A DNA stretch of 64,000 nt from Crossiella sp. CA-258035 (GTDB taxonomy: Bacteria; Actinomycetota; Actinomycetes; Mycobacteriales; Pseudonocardiaceae): positions 7,028,501 to 7,092,500 of the forward strand of contig NZ_CP116413.1 of NCBI RefSeq assembly GCF_030064675.1. The letters run 5' to 3'. The notes below the pieces were generated by a model. That model did no database searches and was not told the origin of the DNA. It saw only the letters and a list, made by a program, of their open reading frames with translations. The position numbers were made by a program, and so were the translations under genes. Below are positions 1 to 8,230 of this stretch, in pieces; the stretch's first letter is position 1, and each line of letters starts with the position of its first letter.

Positions 1-1468
1 CGCACTGCCCAGGACAACCCGCGTCCAGCAGCCCTTCCGGCCGGGGCACGGTGGCCTGCCGGTACAGCGAGGCAAACGCGCCCGCGACGTCGAAGTCGCG
101 CACCCCCATGGCGTGGAAGGTGGCCAGGGTGGCCGCGGACGGGTCGCCGGTCATCACGTGGGTGGCGCCGTTGACGTGCACCCAGCGGTCCCAGACCCCG
201 TCGTTCTGCCGCGCGTAGTTGAGCAGCGACTGCGCGAAGTCCCTGGCCAGCCCCGGTTTCAGCAACGCCAGCAGCTGGATCTGCGCCCGGTACTGGTCCC
301 ACCCGGAGAAGTTCCCGTACTGCGCGCCCTGCCCCGCCCCGACCCGGTGCACCCGCCGGTCCATGCCGAGATAGCGACCGTCCACATCGGACACGAGGTT
401 GGGCTGCTGCAAGGCGTGGTACAGCGCGGTGTAGAACACGGTCCGCTGGTCGGCACTGCCACCCGCGACCCGAACTCGCCGAAGCTCCCGGTCCCAGGCC
501 CGGAACCCGTCCCGCGCCACCCGCGCCACGGTGTCCGAACGCCGGATCTCCTGCCGCAGGTTCCCCTCCGCGCCAACAATGTCCACATAGGACATACCGA
601 TCCGCATCCGCACCGCACTCCCTGGCGCGAAGCTGACGTACCCACCGGAGCCGCGCCCGGCCCGCTCCGCACCGGTGGCATAACCCTCCCCACCGCTGAC
701 GCTGGTCCCGCCGGGCGTGAGCGTCCCGTCCCGCCACACCCCGGTGCCGGTCACCGGCTGGTCGAACTCGGCGGTGAAGTGCAGCCGGTAGTAGCTCTTG
801 CGGTTGTGCACCCCGCCGTTGGCCCGCCGCCCGCAGAACGCCCCGGTCAGCACCGACCCGGTGACCCGCCGCCCGGTCGGATCGATCCGGATGTCGGCGT
901 CCTCGCTGCCGTTGAGCGAGTTGGAGGTGCGGAACAACAGGTTCGCGGCCTTCCCGGCCGGAAAGCCGAACTCGGCGATCCCGGCCCGCTCGGTCACCGC
1001 GAGATCAACCCGAGCCCCGGAAGCCAGCCCCACCGAGTACCGGCCCGGCCGCGCGAGCTCGTCCTCATGCGAGAAGTCACTGGCGTACACGGCATCCGTG
1101 ACATCCGCACTCGGCGAGCTGAGCACCTCCCCCACGTGCGGCATGATCGGCACATCCCCCGCCGCGCCAGGGTTGCACCCGGCCCCGTTGACGTGGGTCA
1201 GCGAGAACCCCCGCACCCGGGTGACGTCGTAGGAGTACCCGTTCGCCGCCCCGGTCCCGGTCTGGTCGCCACGCGTGCTGGTCGGACTCCACGCGATCAT
1301 CCCGAACGGCCGCTGCGCGCCGGGGAAGGTGTTCCCCTCCCGCGCCGACCCGATCAGTGGATCAACGAACCCCGCGGGCTCACTCACCCACTGCTCCCGG
1401 GCCTCGGCCACACCCCCGGCCACCAGAACCCCAACCAGCCCAACCCCAACCACCCGCCACCACAACAC
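1..1468 (-). CDS. GH92 family exported glycosidase (alpha-mannosidase-like), C-terminal part outside window
   Basis: The minus-strand frame reads without a stop from a GTG at 1468 to the window edge, about 489 codons. A short signal peptide (VVGVGLVGVLVAGGVAEA) is followed by text typical of the N-terminal half of GH92 enzymes: FVDPLIGSAREGNTFPGAQRPFG near the start (shown only to 20: FVDPLIGSAREGNTFPGAQR), then GFSLTHVNGAGC, and later FYTALYHALQQPN and GNFSGWDQYRAQ. GH92 enzymes are calcium-dependent exo-alpha-mannosidases acting on glycans. An in-frame TGA lies 30 bases upstream of the GTG, so this start is nearly forced, although its ribosome binding site is weak. The catalytic acid and base residues of the C-terminal half are beyond the window. 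Confidence 0.85.
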   Translation of the reverse strand, partial: MLWWRVVGVGLVGVLVAGGVAEAREQWVSEPAGFVDPLIGSAREGNTFPGAQRPFGMIAWSPTSTRGDQTGTGAANGYSYDVTRVRGFSLTHVNGAGCNPGAAGDVPIMPHVGEVLSSPSADVTDAVYASDFSHEDELARPGRYSVGLASGARVDLAVTERAGIAEFGFPAGKAANLLFRTSNSLNGSEDADIRIDPTGRRVTGSVLTGAFCGRRANGGVHNRKSYYRLHFTAEFDQPVTGTGVWRDGTLTPGGTSVSGGEGYATGAERAGRGSGGYVSFAPGSAVRMRIGMSYVDIVGAEGNLRQEIRRSDTVARVARDGFRAWDRELRRVRVAGGSADQRTVFYTALYHALQQPNLVSDVDGRYLGMDRRVHRVGAGQGAQYGNFSGWDQYRAQIQLLALLKPGLARDFAQSLLNYARQNDGVWDRWVHVNGATHVMTGDPSAATLATFHAMGVRDFDVAGAFASLYRQATVPRPEGLLDAGCPGQC

Positions 1469-1520
1469 CCCGCGACCCTGACACGCCCCAGGCGATCAGC
1501 CGCCGAACCTGTCCGAATTC

Positions 1521-1764
1521 GGCCAACCCGAGCGACAAAGCGGCCAACACAGCGACAACAACGGCCAACACGCGGGTGGCTCGGTCACCGAGCCCGCTGA
1601 GACGGATGGCGCGCGGCCCGGCAACCAGCCCTGCAGACGGGCGAGGGATGTGCGGGCCAGGCGAGCCGCGTCCGGCCAGACGGCCAGACGGCCAGCTTGC
1701 GGGACGGGTGAGCGGTGGCCGGGCGGAGCGGCGTGTTCGCGAAATCGGCCAACACATCGCGAAC
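1521..1764. repeat. GGCCAACAC repeat cluster in divergent intergenic region
   Basis: This 374-base gap between the GH92 gene and the next plus-strand gene holds three copies of GGCCAAC(A/C)C starting at 1521, 1542 and 1563, exactly 21 bases apart. A fourth copy at 1747-1755 sits in the loop of an 8-bp hairpin (GTTCGCGA at 1735-1742 pairing with TCGCGAAC at 1757-1764). On the minus strand the core reads GTGTTGGCC, the same core found at 32708 and 43945. No gene is supported here. Confidence 0.7.
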
Positions 1765-1842
1765 GCGGGCTCGGCGAAACCCGGCGATAGACTGGATGCC
1801 GGGGGGCCGAGGGCCGTCCTTGAGCCTGCTGGGGGCGACGTG

Positions 1843-2217
1843 GTGGCGGATGTGGCGGTGGCGCGAGTCGGCCGGGCCGCGGGTTTGGGCTGGTCAGTCG
1901 GGGTGGTGGTGAACCTGGCGCTCGGGGTGGCCGCGTACTTCCCGCTGTTGTTCACCCGCATGGTCTTCTCCGCGATCGCCTACCGGCTGGGTGACTTCTC
2001 CGCGTTCCCGGCGCGCGACGGCATCGACATCCCGATCATGATGGCCGGGGTGTGCTGGCTGCTGTTCCTGCCGCTGTGGTTCCTGGCCAACCGGTTCATC
2101 ACCCTCTGGGCCGTGGTGCCGGTGCGGCCGTACTGGCTGGTCGCGGTACTGCTGCCCGGTGTGCTGTTCCTCGCGGACACGGTGTTCGCGCTGCGCCTGT
2201 TCAAGCTGGTGTTCTGA
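1843..2217 (+). CDS. small three-span membrane protein, unknown
   Basis: This is a 124-residue protein with three hydrophobic segments at about residues 17-42, 62-85 and 94-120, separated by short polar loops, so it is probably an integral membrane protein. I do not recognise a family. The GTG at 1843 is preferred because a GGGGG stretch (1831-1835) lies 7 bases before it; a GTG at 1840 is the alternative. The frame stays open further upstream, but that stretch is repeat DNA and has no coding character. The gene is followed after 74 bases by the secreted hydrolase. Confidence 0.6.
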   Translation: MADVAVARVGRAAGLGWSVGVVVNLALGVAAYFPLLFTRMVFSAIAYRLGDFSAFPARDGIDIPIMMAGVCWLLFLPLWFLANRFITLWAVVPVRPYWLVAVLLPGVLFLADTVFALRLFKLVF

Positions 2218-2239
2218 GAAATCAGCCGTTCGCCGCCGG

Positions 2240-2251
2240 GATCGGCCGATC
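2240..2251. promoter_or_regulatory. 12-bp perfect palindrome upstream of secreted hydrolase
   Basis: GATCGGCCGATC is a perfect palindrome 40 bases before the ATG of the TAP-like hydrolase. Flanking TCAGCCG and CGGCTGA are also complementary, so the stretch could instead fold as a terminator for the membrane protein gene. No regulator is assigned. Confidence 0.3.
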
Positions 2252-2291
2252 GGCTGAGCAGCTCGGGCGCCGCCCCGGTCAGGGTGGGCGC

Positions 2292-3713
2292 ATGCAGATC
2301 AAGAAACTGTTCGGCCCCCTGCTGGCCGGGCTGGTGCTGCTCCCGCTGGCGCCCGGGATCGCCACGGCGAGCACCTTGCAGTGGCGGCCCTGCAAGGAGA
2401 TCGCGCACCGCTGGTCGCCCGGCGACGACCGCACCGAGTGCGCGATGGTGACCGTGCCGGTCGACTACGCCAAGCCCGACGGGCGCAGCTTCGGTATCGC
2501 GATCAGCCGGATCAAGGCCAGTGGCCGCCGCGACGGGGTCGTGCTGTTCAACCCGGGCGGTCCCGGCGGATCCGGGATGAACATGCCGAGCTCGGTGCTG
2601 CGGTCGAAGGCCGCCGGCCTCGGCGTGCACCACGACCTCATCGGTTTCGCGCCCCGCGGGGTCGCCTACAGCGAGGCGGTGACCTGCGCGGATGACTGGA
2701 CCCAGCCGGATCCCGCGTTGTCGCCGAAGGAGCGGGCGCGTTTTGTCGCCGAGCGGGACGGCCGCAACCACCAGCGGTGTGTTGCGGCCGATCCCGAGTT
2801 CATGCGCAATCTTTCCACTGCCAACATCGCGCGGGACATGGACCGGATCCGGCTGGCCCTGGGTGAGCGCAAGATCGGCTACTACGGCATCTCCTGGGGC
2901 ACCGCGCTGGGCGCGCAGTACCGCACGCTGTTCGACCAGCACGTGGACAAGATGCTGCTCGACTCGGTGATGGCGCCCACCCTGGACCTGGTCGAGATGG
3001 ACCGCGGTCAGCTGACGGCGCGGGAGAACACCTTCCACGAGTTCGCCGCCTGGATCGCCCGCAACAACGACGTCTACCGCTTCGGCGCGACCGGGCCGCT
3101 GGTCAGCAAGGCGCTGCTGGACCTGCGCGCCCGGCAGACCAGCGAGCTCGACGTCTTCGACGACCTGATCACCTCCGCCCGCCGGGACTGGGCCGAGTCG
3201 GCCCGGCGGCTGGCCGGACTGCGTGACGGCACCCAGCGCGAACTGGTCGCGCCGCCGAGGGAGCAGACCATGCTGGGCTGGGACAGCGAGCAGGTCGGCT
3301 TCAGCCCGTTCCAGCAGACCTCGGTGATGTGCAACGACTCCGCCGGCACCCGCGACTTCGAGGAGATCTGGCGCAGCCGCCAGGAGCTGGTCGCGCAGCT
3401 GCCGGTCTCCGGTGGCTACGGCAAGTACGACGACCGCTGCGTCGGCTGGCCGCTGCCGGCCACGCCGTGGCAGTTCGCCGGCGGCACCAGTCCGCTCCAG
3501 CTGGTCGGGCACTCACACGAGGAGATCACCCCGATCGAGTGGTCTCGTGCGATGCGGGAACGAATCGGCGGCGCCTTGCTCACGGTCGAGGACGACCAGC
3601 ACGGTTCGCTGCTGGACCTGCCGTGCGCGGCCAAGGCCGTCGAGTTCTTCGACACGGGCAAGACCTCCGACGAGTCCTGCGCCGGTGCGCCGATCCCGCC
3701 TGCACGCCGCTGA
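2292..3713 (+). CDS. secreted alpha/beta hydrolase, TAP-like (tripeptidyl aminopeptidase family)
   Basis: The 473-residue product has a signal peptide (about residues 1-28) and the layout of SlpD/SlpE/TAP peptidases that release N-terminal peptides outside the cell. It has an oxyanion loop NPGGPGGSG, a nucleophile elbow GISWG, and a C-terminal TAP-like domain ending with a DQHGS segment supplying the histidine. Two usual motifs are altered. The conserved GFDPRG reads GFAPRG, and the DPxTP segment that normally carries the catalytic aspartate reads HEEITP, so a glutamate may replace it. The ATG at 2292 begins the signal peptide. The gene ends head-on against the Clp-N gene with no space between them. 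Confidence 0.8.
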   Translation: MQIKKLFGPLLAGLVLLPLAPGIATASTLQWRPCKEIAHRWSPGDDRTECAMVTVPVDYAKPDGRSFGIAISRIKASGRRDGVVLFNPGGPGGSGMNMPSSVLRSKAAGLGVHHDLIGFAPRGVAYSEAVTCADDWTQPDPALSPKERARFVAERDGRNHQRCVAADPEFMRNLSTANIARDMDRIRLALGERKIGYYGISWGTALGAQYRTLFDQHVDKMLLDSVMAPTLDLVEMDRGQLTARENTFHEFAAWIARNNDVYRFGATGPLVSKALLDLRARQTSELDVFDDLITSARRDWAESARRLAGLRDGTQRELVAPPREQTMLGWDSEQVGFSPFQQTSVMCNDSAGTRDFEEIWRSRQELVAQLPVSGGYGKYDDRCVGWPLPATPWQFAGGTSPLQLVGHSHEEITPIEWSRAMRERIGGALLTVEDDQHGSLLDLPCAAKAVEFFDTGKTSDESCAGAPIPPARR

Positions 3714-4454
3714 TCAGCCCTGGAGCCGCTTCATGATCTTCTCCAGCTCGGCCACCGTCCACGCCTCGACGGCCTCCGCGGCGATGCCCAGCTCGGCGAG
3801 CGCCCGAGCGCCGGGTGAGTCCTGTTCGGCCAGCACGCCCAGCAGGATGTGCTCGGTGCCGATGTAGTTGTGGCCGAGGCGAAGCGCGGTGCGGCCGGTC
3901 AGTTCGAGCACCTTCACCGCGGCCGGGGTGAACGGGACCTGCACGGTCATCTCCGCCACCGGTTCCGGCAGCAGCGGGGTGACCGCGTCGCGGACCTGGT
4001 CCAGGGTGACGCCCTGGGCCAGGATCGCCTTCGCCGCCAAGCCTTCCGACTGGTCCAGCAGGCCGAGGACCAGGTGTTCCGGGGTGCCCTTGCCGCTGCG
4101 CGCCTCACGGGCCACGTCCTGGGCGGCGACCACCACCTGGCGGGCCCGGTCGGTGAACCGGCTGAACAGGCTGAGGTCCAGGGTCTCGCCGCCTTCCTTG
4201 GGCACGAACCGCTTCTGCGCGGCCTGTTTGGTGACACCCATGCTGCGGCCGATCTCGGTCCAGGACGCGCCGTTGCGGCGGGCCTGGTCGACGAAGTGGC
4301 CGATCAGGTGGTCGGCGAGCTCGCCGAGGCGTTCGCCGAGCACCACGGCGTCCTTCAACTGGTGCAGGGCGTCCTGGTCGGGGTCCTGGTTGCGCAGGAC
4401 CGACATGCGCCGTATGGCGGCGATGAGCTCGTCAAGTCGGGGTGCGTTGTCCAT
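3714..4454 (-). CDS. Clp N-terminal domain protein with HTH
   Basis: This 246-residue protein has an N-terminal helical part with a helix-turn-helix-like stretch (SWTEIGRSMGVTKQAAQKRF, about residues 64-83). It is followed by two Clp-N repeats resembling the substrate-binding N domain of ClpC (FTDRARQVVVAAQDVARE, GTPEHLVLGLL, then IGTEHILLGVL). No ATPase domain is present. Proteins of this type are common in actinomycetes and probably act as adaptors or DNA-binding regulators rather than chaperones. Two copies of a GTCAAC-N5-GTTGAC palindrome directly precede the ATG, which suggests self-regulation. Confidence 0.8.
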   Translation of the reverse strand: MDNAPRLDELIAAIRRMSVLRNQDPDQDALHQLKDAVVLGERLGELADHLIGHFVDQARRNGASWTEIGRSMGVTKQAAQKRFVPKEGGETLDLSLFSRFTDRARQVVVAAQDVAREARSGKGTPEHLVLGLLDQSEGLAAKAILAQGVTLDQVRDAVTPLLPEPVAEMTVQVPFTPAAVKVLELTGRTALRLGHNYIGTEHILLGVLAEQDSPGARALAELGIAAEAVEAWTVAELEKIMKRLQG

Positions 4455-4457
4455 GCC

Positions 4458-4503
4458 GTCAACTCTAGGTTGACGCAGCGAGCGCCGTCAACCTCGGGTT
4501 GAC
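4458..4503. promoter_or_regulatory. tandem palindromic operator, GTCAAC-N5-GTTGAC twice
   Basis: Perfect 6-bp half sites with 5-bp centres occur at 4458-4474 and 4487-4503, centre to centre 29 bp apart. The first begins 4 bases from the start codon of the Clp-N/HTH gene, so a bound protein would block transcription or initiation. The obvious candidate ligand is the HTH product itself. The second copy lies 37 bases before the tRNA-Sec gene and could also affect its promoter. Confidence 0.6.
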
Positions 4504-4539
4504 GTATCTAGCTACTGGCAAGATGGGCTGGTGGCTCAG

Positions 4540-4634
4540 GGAGGCGTATCCGGCCTGGTGACCGGCGCGGTCTTCAACACCGCTGAGCGGCAGCAGCTGT
4601 CGCTGGCGGGTTCGATTCCCGTCCGCCTCCGCCA
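4540..4634 (+). tRNA. selC: tRNA-Sec (anticodon TCA)
   Basis: The 95-base gene has the unusual size of selenocysteine tRNA. The acceptor strand GGAGGCG pairs with CGCCTCC before G and an encoded CCA (4632-4634). The anticodon stem GCGGT/ACCGC closes the loop CTTCAAC, with TCA at 4574-4576. A long variable arm (about 4584-4604) and a T arm with TTCGATT follow. The tRNA reads UGA codons with selenocysteine and is the substrate of SelA, encoded 12 bases downstream. Confidence 0.95.
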
Positions 4635-4646
4635 CCCGGGGCTGCG

Positions 4647-5960
4647 ATGACCGATCCACGCACCGAAGGCGGGTCGGCCGATCCCCGCAGGCACATCCCC
4701 CGCACCGATGCCTTGCTAACTGACCCGCGCCTGGCCGCGATGGCCGCCACCCTCGGCCGCGACACGGTCAAGGCCGCCATCACCCGCGCCCAGAGCCTCG
4801 CCCGCGCCGGCGAGATCGCGCCCGCCGAGGTGGCCGCGCACGCGCTGGCCGCGCTCCCCACTGGTGCGAGCAGCCTGCGCCCGGTGCTCAACGCCACCGG
4901 CGTGCTGGTGCACACCAACCTCGGCCGCGCCCCGCTCTCCCCCGCCGCCGTGGCCGCCATCGCCGCGGCCGCCGGGCCGACCGACGTGGAGTTCGACCTG
5001 GCCACCGGCGCCCGCGCCCGCCGGGGCCGGGACGCGCTGGCCGCGCTCGCCGAGGCGGTGCCCGCGGCCGGTGGCGTGCACGTGGTCAACAACAACGCCG
5101 CCGCGCTGCTGCTGTGCGCGCTGGCCATGGCCGCCGGACGGGAGATCGTGATCAGCCGCGGCGAGCTGGTGGAGATCGGCGACGGCTTCCGCATCCCGGA
5201 CCTGTTGCGCAGCACCGGCGCCCGCCTGCACGAGGTCGGCGCGACGAACCGGGTGCACCTGCGCGACTACGCCGAGGCGGTCGGCCAGGACACCGGTTTC
5301 ATCCTCAAGGTGCACCCGTCCAACTTCCAGGTCACCGGCTTCACCTCCACTGTGGACACCGCCGAGCTGGCCGGCCTCGGGGTGCCGGTGGTGGTGGACA
5401 TCGGTTCCGGTCTGCTGCACCCGCATCCGCTGCTGCCGGAGGAACCGGACGCCACCACGGCGTTGCGCGCAGGCGCGACCCTGGTCACCGCGAGCGGGGA
5501 CAAGCTGCTCGGCGGTCCGCAGGCCGGACTGCTGCTGGGCGAGGCGGAGCTGGTCGAGCGGCTGCGGCGGCATCCGGCGGCCCGCGCGCTGCGGGTGGAC
5601 AAGCTCACCCTGGCCGCGCTGGAGGCGACCCTGCGCGGACCGGAAACCCCGGTGGCGCAAGCACTTTCCGCGGGCCAGGACGAGCTGCTGGCCCGCGCCG
5701 GAGCGCTCGCGGCCGCACTGGTCGGGTCCGGTGTGGACGCGGTGGCGGTCCAGAGCATCGCCGCGGTCGGCGGTGGTGGCGCGCCGGGAGTGCCGCTGCC
5801 GAGTGCCGCGGTCAGCCTGCCCGAGCACTACGCCGCCGCCCTGCGCGCGCTGGCCGTGGTCGGCCGGGTGGAACGGGGACGCTGCCTGCTCGACCTGCGC
5901 GCCGTTGCCCCGCACCAGGACGACCACCTGCGCGCGGCGGTGCTGGCGGTGCCGCGCTGA
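4647..5960 (+). CDS. selA: L-seryl-tRNA(Sec) selenium transferase
   Basis: SelA is a PLP enzyme that converts seryl-tRNA(Sec) to selenocysteinyl-tRNA using selenophosphate. The 437-residue protein has the usual length, the N-terminal VLNATGVLVHTNLGRAPLS signature, and the PLP lysine at about residue 286 in SGDKLLGG. The ribosome binding site (GGGG at 4638-4641) lies between the tRNA CCA end and the ATG, so tRNA and selA are very likely co-transcribed. The stop overlaps the selB start (TGATG), which implies translational coupling. No selD and no selenoprotein gene was found in the window. Confidence 0.95.
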   Translation: MTDPRTEGGSADPRRHIPRTDALLTDPRLAAMAATLGRDTVKAAITRAQSLARAGEIAPAEVAAHALAALPTGASSLRPVLNATGVLVHTNLGRAPLSPAAVAAIAAAAGPTDVEFDLATGARARRGRDALAALAEAVPAAGGVHVVNNNAAALLLCALAMAAGREIVISRGELVEIGDGFRIPDLLRSTGARLHEVGATNRVHLRDYAEAVGQDTGFILKVHPSNFQVTGFTSTVDTAELAGLGVPVVVDIGSGLLHPHPLLPEEPDATTALRAGATLVTASGDKLLGGPQAGLLLGEAELVERLRRHPAARALRVDKLTLAALEATLRGPETPVAQALSAGQDELLARAGALAAALVGSGVDAVAVQSIAAVGGGGAPGVPLPSAAVSLPEHYAAALRALAVVGRVERGRCLLDLRAVAPHQDDHLRAAVLAVPR

Positions 5961-7657
5961 TGCGGGTGGTGGCCACCGCCGGGCACGTCGACCACGGCAA
6001 GTCCACCCTGGTCCGCCTGCTCACCGGGATGGAACCGGACCGCTGGGCCGAGGAGCGCCGCCGGGGCCTGACCATCGACCTGGGTTTCGCCTGGACCACG
6101 CTGTCCGGGCAGGAGATCGCCTTCGTCGACGTGCCGGGGCACCACCGGTTCGTGCCCAACATGCTCGCCGGGATCGGGCCGGTGCCCGCGGTGCTGTTCG
6201 TGGTGGCCGCGGACGAGGGCTGGAAACCCCAGTCCGCCGAACACCTGGCCGCGATCCGCGCGCTCGGCGTCCGGCACCTGCTGCTGGCCATCACCCGCGC
6301 CGACCTCGCCGACCCGGAAACCGCGCTGCGCCAAGCCGAACAGCACCTGGGCGCGGTTCCGCACGTGGTGGTCAGCGCGACCACCGGACAGGGACTGGAC
6401 GAGCTGCGGGCCGCGATCCTCGCGCTGACCGACCGGCTGCCCGCGCCCGAGCCCGCGGCGGACGTGCGGCTGTGGCTGGACCGCTCGTTCACCGTGGGCG
6501 GCGCGGGCACGGTGGTCACCGGGACGCTCAGCGCGGGCACCATCGCCAAGGGCGAGGAGCTCCAGCTCGCCTCCACCGGGCAGCTGCTCCGGGTGCGCGG
6601 CCTGCACGCCCTGGGCCGCCAGTGCGACCTCGTGCCCGCGGTGGCCCGGATCGCGGTCAACCTGCGCGGGGTCGAGCGGACCGAGCTGGTGCGCGGGGAC
6701 GCGCTGCTCAGCCCCGGCCGCTGGCGCACCGCGACCGTGGTCGACGTCCTCATCGGCGCCGAGCTGCCGGCGGAACTGGTGGCGCACCTGGGATCGGCCG
6801 CGGTGCCGGTGCGGGTCCGTCCACTGGGGACGGTCGGCGCCCGGCTGCGGCTGGCCCGGCCGCTGCCGCTGCGGATCGGGGATCGGCTGCTGCTGCGCGA
6901 TCCCGGCCGGGGCGAGGTGCTGGGCGGGGCGGAGGTCGTCGATCTCGATCCGCGGCCGCTGCGCCGGGGCGGGGCCGCGGCCAGGGCAGCCGAGCTGACC
7001 GACGATCCACTGGCGATCCACCTGCGCACCAGAGGTTTCGCCCGGACGGCTGAACTGCGGGCCGCTGGGCTGTCCGCGCCGGAACCGGTTCTGGCGGACT
7101 GGCACGCTGATCCAGAGCACTGGGCCGCCATGGTCCGGCGCGCGCCCGGAGAGGTCGAGTCGTGGCGACAGGAGCACCCGCTCGAACCGGGGATGCCCGC
7201 CGAGGCGCTGCGACAGCGGCTGGACCTGCCCGAGGTGGCGCTGGTCGGGCCGCTGGCGAACGCGGCGGGGCTGGCGGTGCCGGCGGGGCGGGTCGGCGGC
7301 GCGGAGCTGCCCGCGCGGATCGAGCAGGCGCTGGGCGCGCTCGCGGCGGAGCTGGCCGGGAACCCGTTCGCCGCACCGGATGCGGCCCGGCTGGTCGAGC
7401 TGGGGCTGGGCGGCAAGGAGCTGGCGGCGGCAGTGCGGGCCGGGCGGCTGCTGCGGGTCGCCGAGGGTGTCGTGCTGTCACCCGATGCGGTCACTCAAGC
7501 CGTGAAGGTGTTGGCCATGCTCGCTGCCCCGTTCACGGTGAGTCAGGCGCGGCAGGCGCTGGGCACCAGCCGCCGGGTGGCGGTGCCGCTGCTGGAACTG
7601 CTGGACCGGCGCGGGATCACCGAGCGGCTGGCGGACTCGTCCCGCCGCCTGCGCTGA
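5960..7657 (+). CDS. selB: selenocysteine-specific elongation factor
   Basis: SelB is an EF-Tu-like GTPase that delivers Sec-tRNA to the ribosome at UGA codons marked by a SECIS hairpin. The 565-residue product shows G1 GHVDHGKS (residues 8-15), a switch RGLTIDLGF, G3 DVPGH and a TRAD-type G4 motif as in other SelB proteins. Beta-barrel domains follow, then a C-terminal region (about residue 370 on) matching the winged-helix repeats that bind the SECIS element. It overlaps selA at its start. Its last 41 bases overlap the end of the convergent MauE-like gene. Confidence 0.95.
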   Translation: MRVVATAGHVDHGKSTLVRLLTGMEPDRWAEERRRGLTIDLGFAWTTLSGQEIAFVDVPGHHRFVPNMLAGIGPVPAVLFVVAADEGWKPQSAEHLAAIRALGVRHLLLAITRADLADPETALRQAEQHLGAVPHVVVSATTGQGLDELRAAILALTDRLPAPEPAADVRLWLDRSFTVGGAGTVVTGTLSAGTIAKGEELQLASTGQLLRVRGLHALGRQCDLVPAVARIAVNLRGVERTELVRGDALLSPGRWRTATVVDVLIGAELPAELVAHLGSAAVPVRVRPLGTVGARLRLARPLPLRIGDRLLLRDPGRGEVLGGAEVVDLDPRPLRRGGAAARAAELTDDPLAIHLRTRGFARTAELRAAGLSAPEPVLADWHADPEHWAAMVRRAPGEVESWRQEHPLEPGMPAEALRQRLDLPEVALVGPLANAAGLAVPAGRVGGAELPARIEQALGALAAELAGNPFAAPDAARLVELGLGGKELAAAVRAGRLLRVAEGVVLSPDAVTQAVKVLAMLAAPFTVSQARQALGTSRRVAVPLLELLDRRGITERLADSSRRLR

Positions 7658-8162
7658 ACACCGGGGCCAGCCAGGCGATCGCGGCGAGCACGAGGCTCGC
7701 GGCCAGGGCGGGCAGCAGCCAGCTTTTCGGCAGGGGCGGCGCAAACGTGGTCACCAGCGTCGCGGCCGCGGCGAGGGTCGCGCGCAGGACCGTCGCCCAG
7801 GTGGCCGGGGAGCGGGAGTTGAAGCAACCGCAGGGCGTGCCGGGCCTGGTGCGCACCAAGATGCCCAGGTATGCGGCAAAGGCCAGGTAGAGGGCAGTCT
7901 GTGGCAACAGCAGAGCACGTGGCAGGGAGGGCAGCAGCACGGTGGCGGTGGTGAGGGCCGCGGCCAGGAGTTCCGTGGCCGGGGTGAGCAAGGACACGGG
8001 ACGGTGCACGGTCGGCGGCAGCAGGCGTTGCGCACGGAGCGTGGCCAGGAAGAGTGTACGTTCGCGCAGGTGGCCGAGTCCGGCTACCAACAGGAGCAGT
8101 GCGGCGCCGAGCGAACAGGCGTTGAGCACGGCGGAGAACACTCGATGAGGGTAACCGGACAC
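7617..8162 (-). CDS. MauE/DoxX-like redox-associated membrane protein
   Basis: This 181-residue protein has about five hydrophobic segments and the motif PCGCFN between the third and fourth. A cysteine pair there is typical of MauE-type proteins, which with MauD help form disulfides in exported proteins such as methylamine dehydrogenase light chain. The start is uncertain: GTG at 8162 gives the full frame, and a GTG seven codons further on (8141) is possible. It diverges from the plus-strand operon encoding a MauD-like protein and a Cys-rich exported protein, with which it probably works. Its 3' end overlaps selB by 41 bases. Confidence 0.75.
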   Translation of the reverse strand: MSGYPHRVFSAVLNACSLGAALLLLVAGLGHLRERTLFLATLRAQRLLPPTVHRPVSLLTPATELLAAALTTATVLLPSLPRALLLPQTALYLAFAAYLGILVRTRPGTPCGCFNSRSPATWATVLRATLAAAATLVTTFAPPLPKSWLLPALAASLVLAAIAWLAPVFSAGGGTSPPAAR

Positions 8163-8230
8163 CCGAATGATGGCTGTTGATCTTCTCTGCGGCCGTGTTT
8201 CATGAACCAGCCCTGGCGAGAGGAAAGGTG

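Noticed and set aside
113..1600. 495-codon plus-strand frame, Pro/Arg/His-rich
   Set aside because: It is antisense to the GH92 enzyme and has no domain or ribosome binding site.
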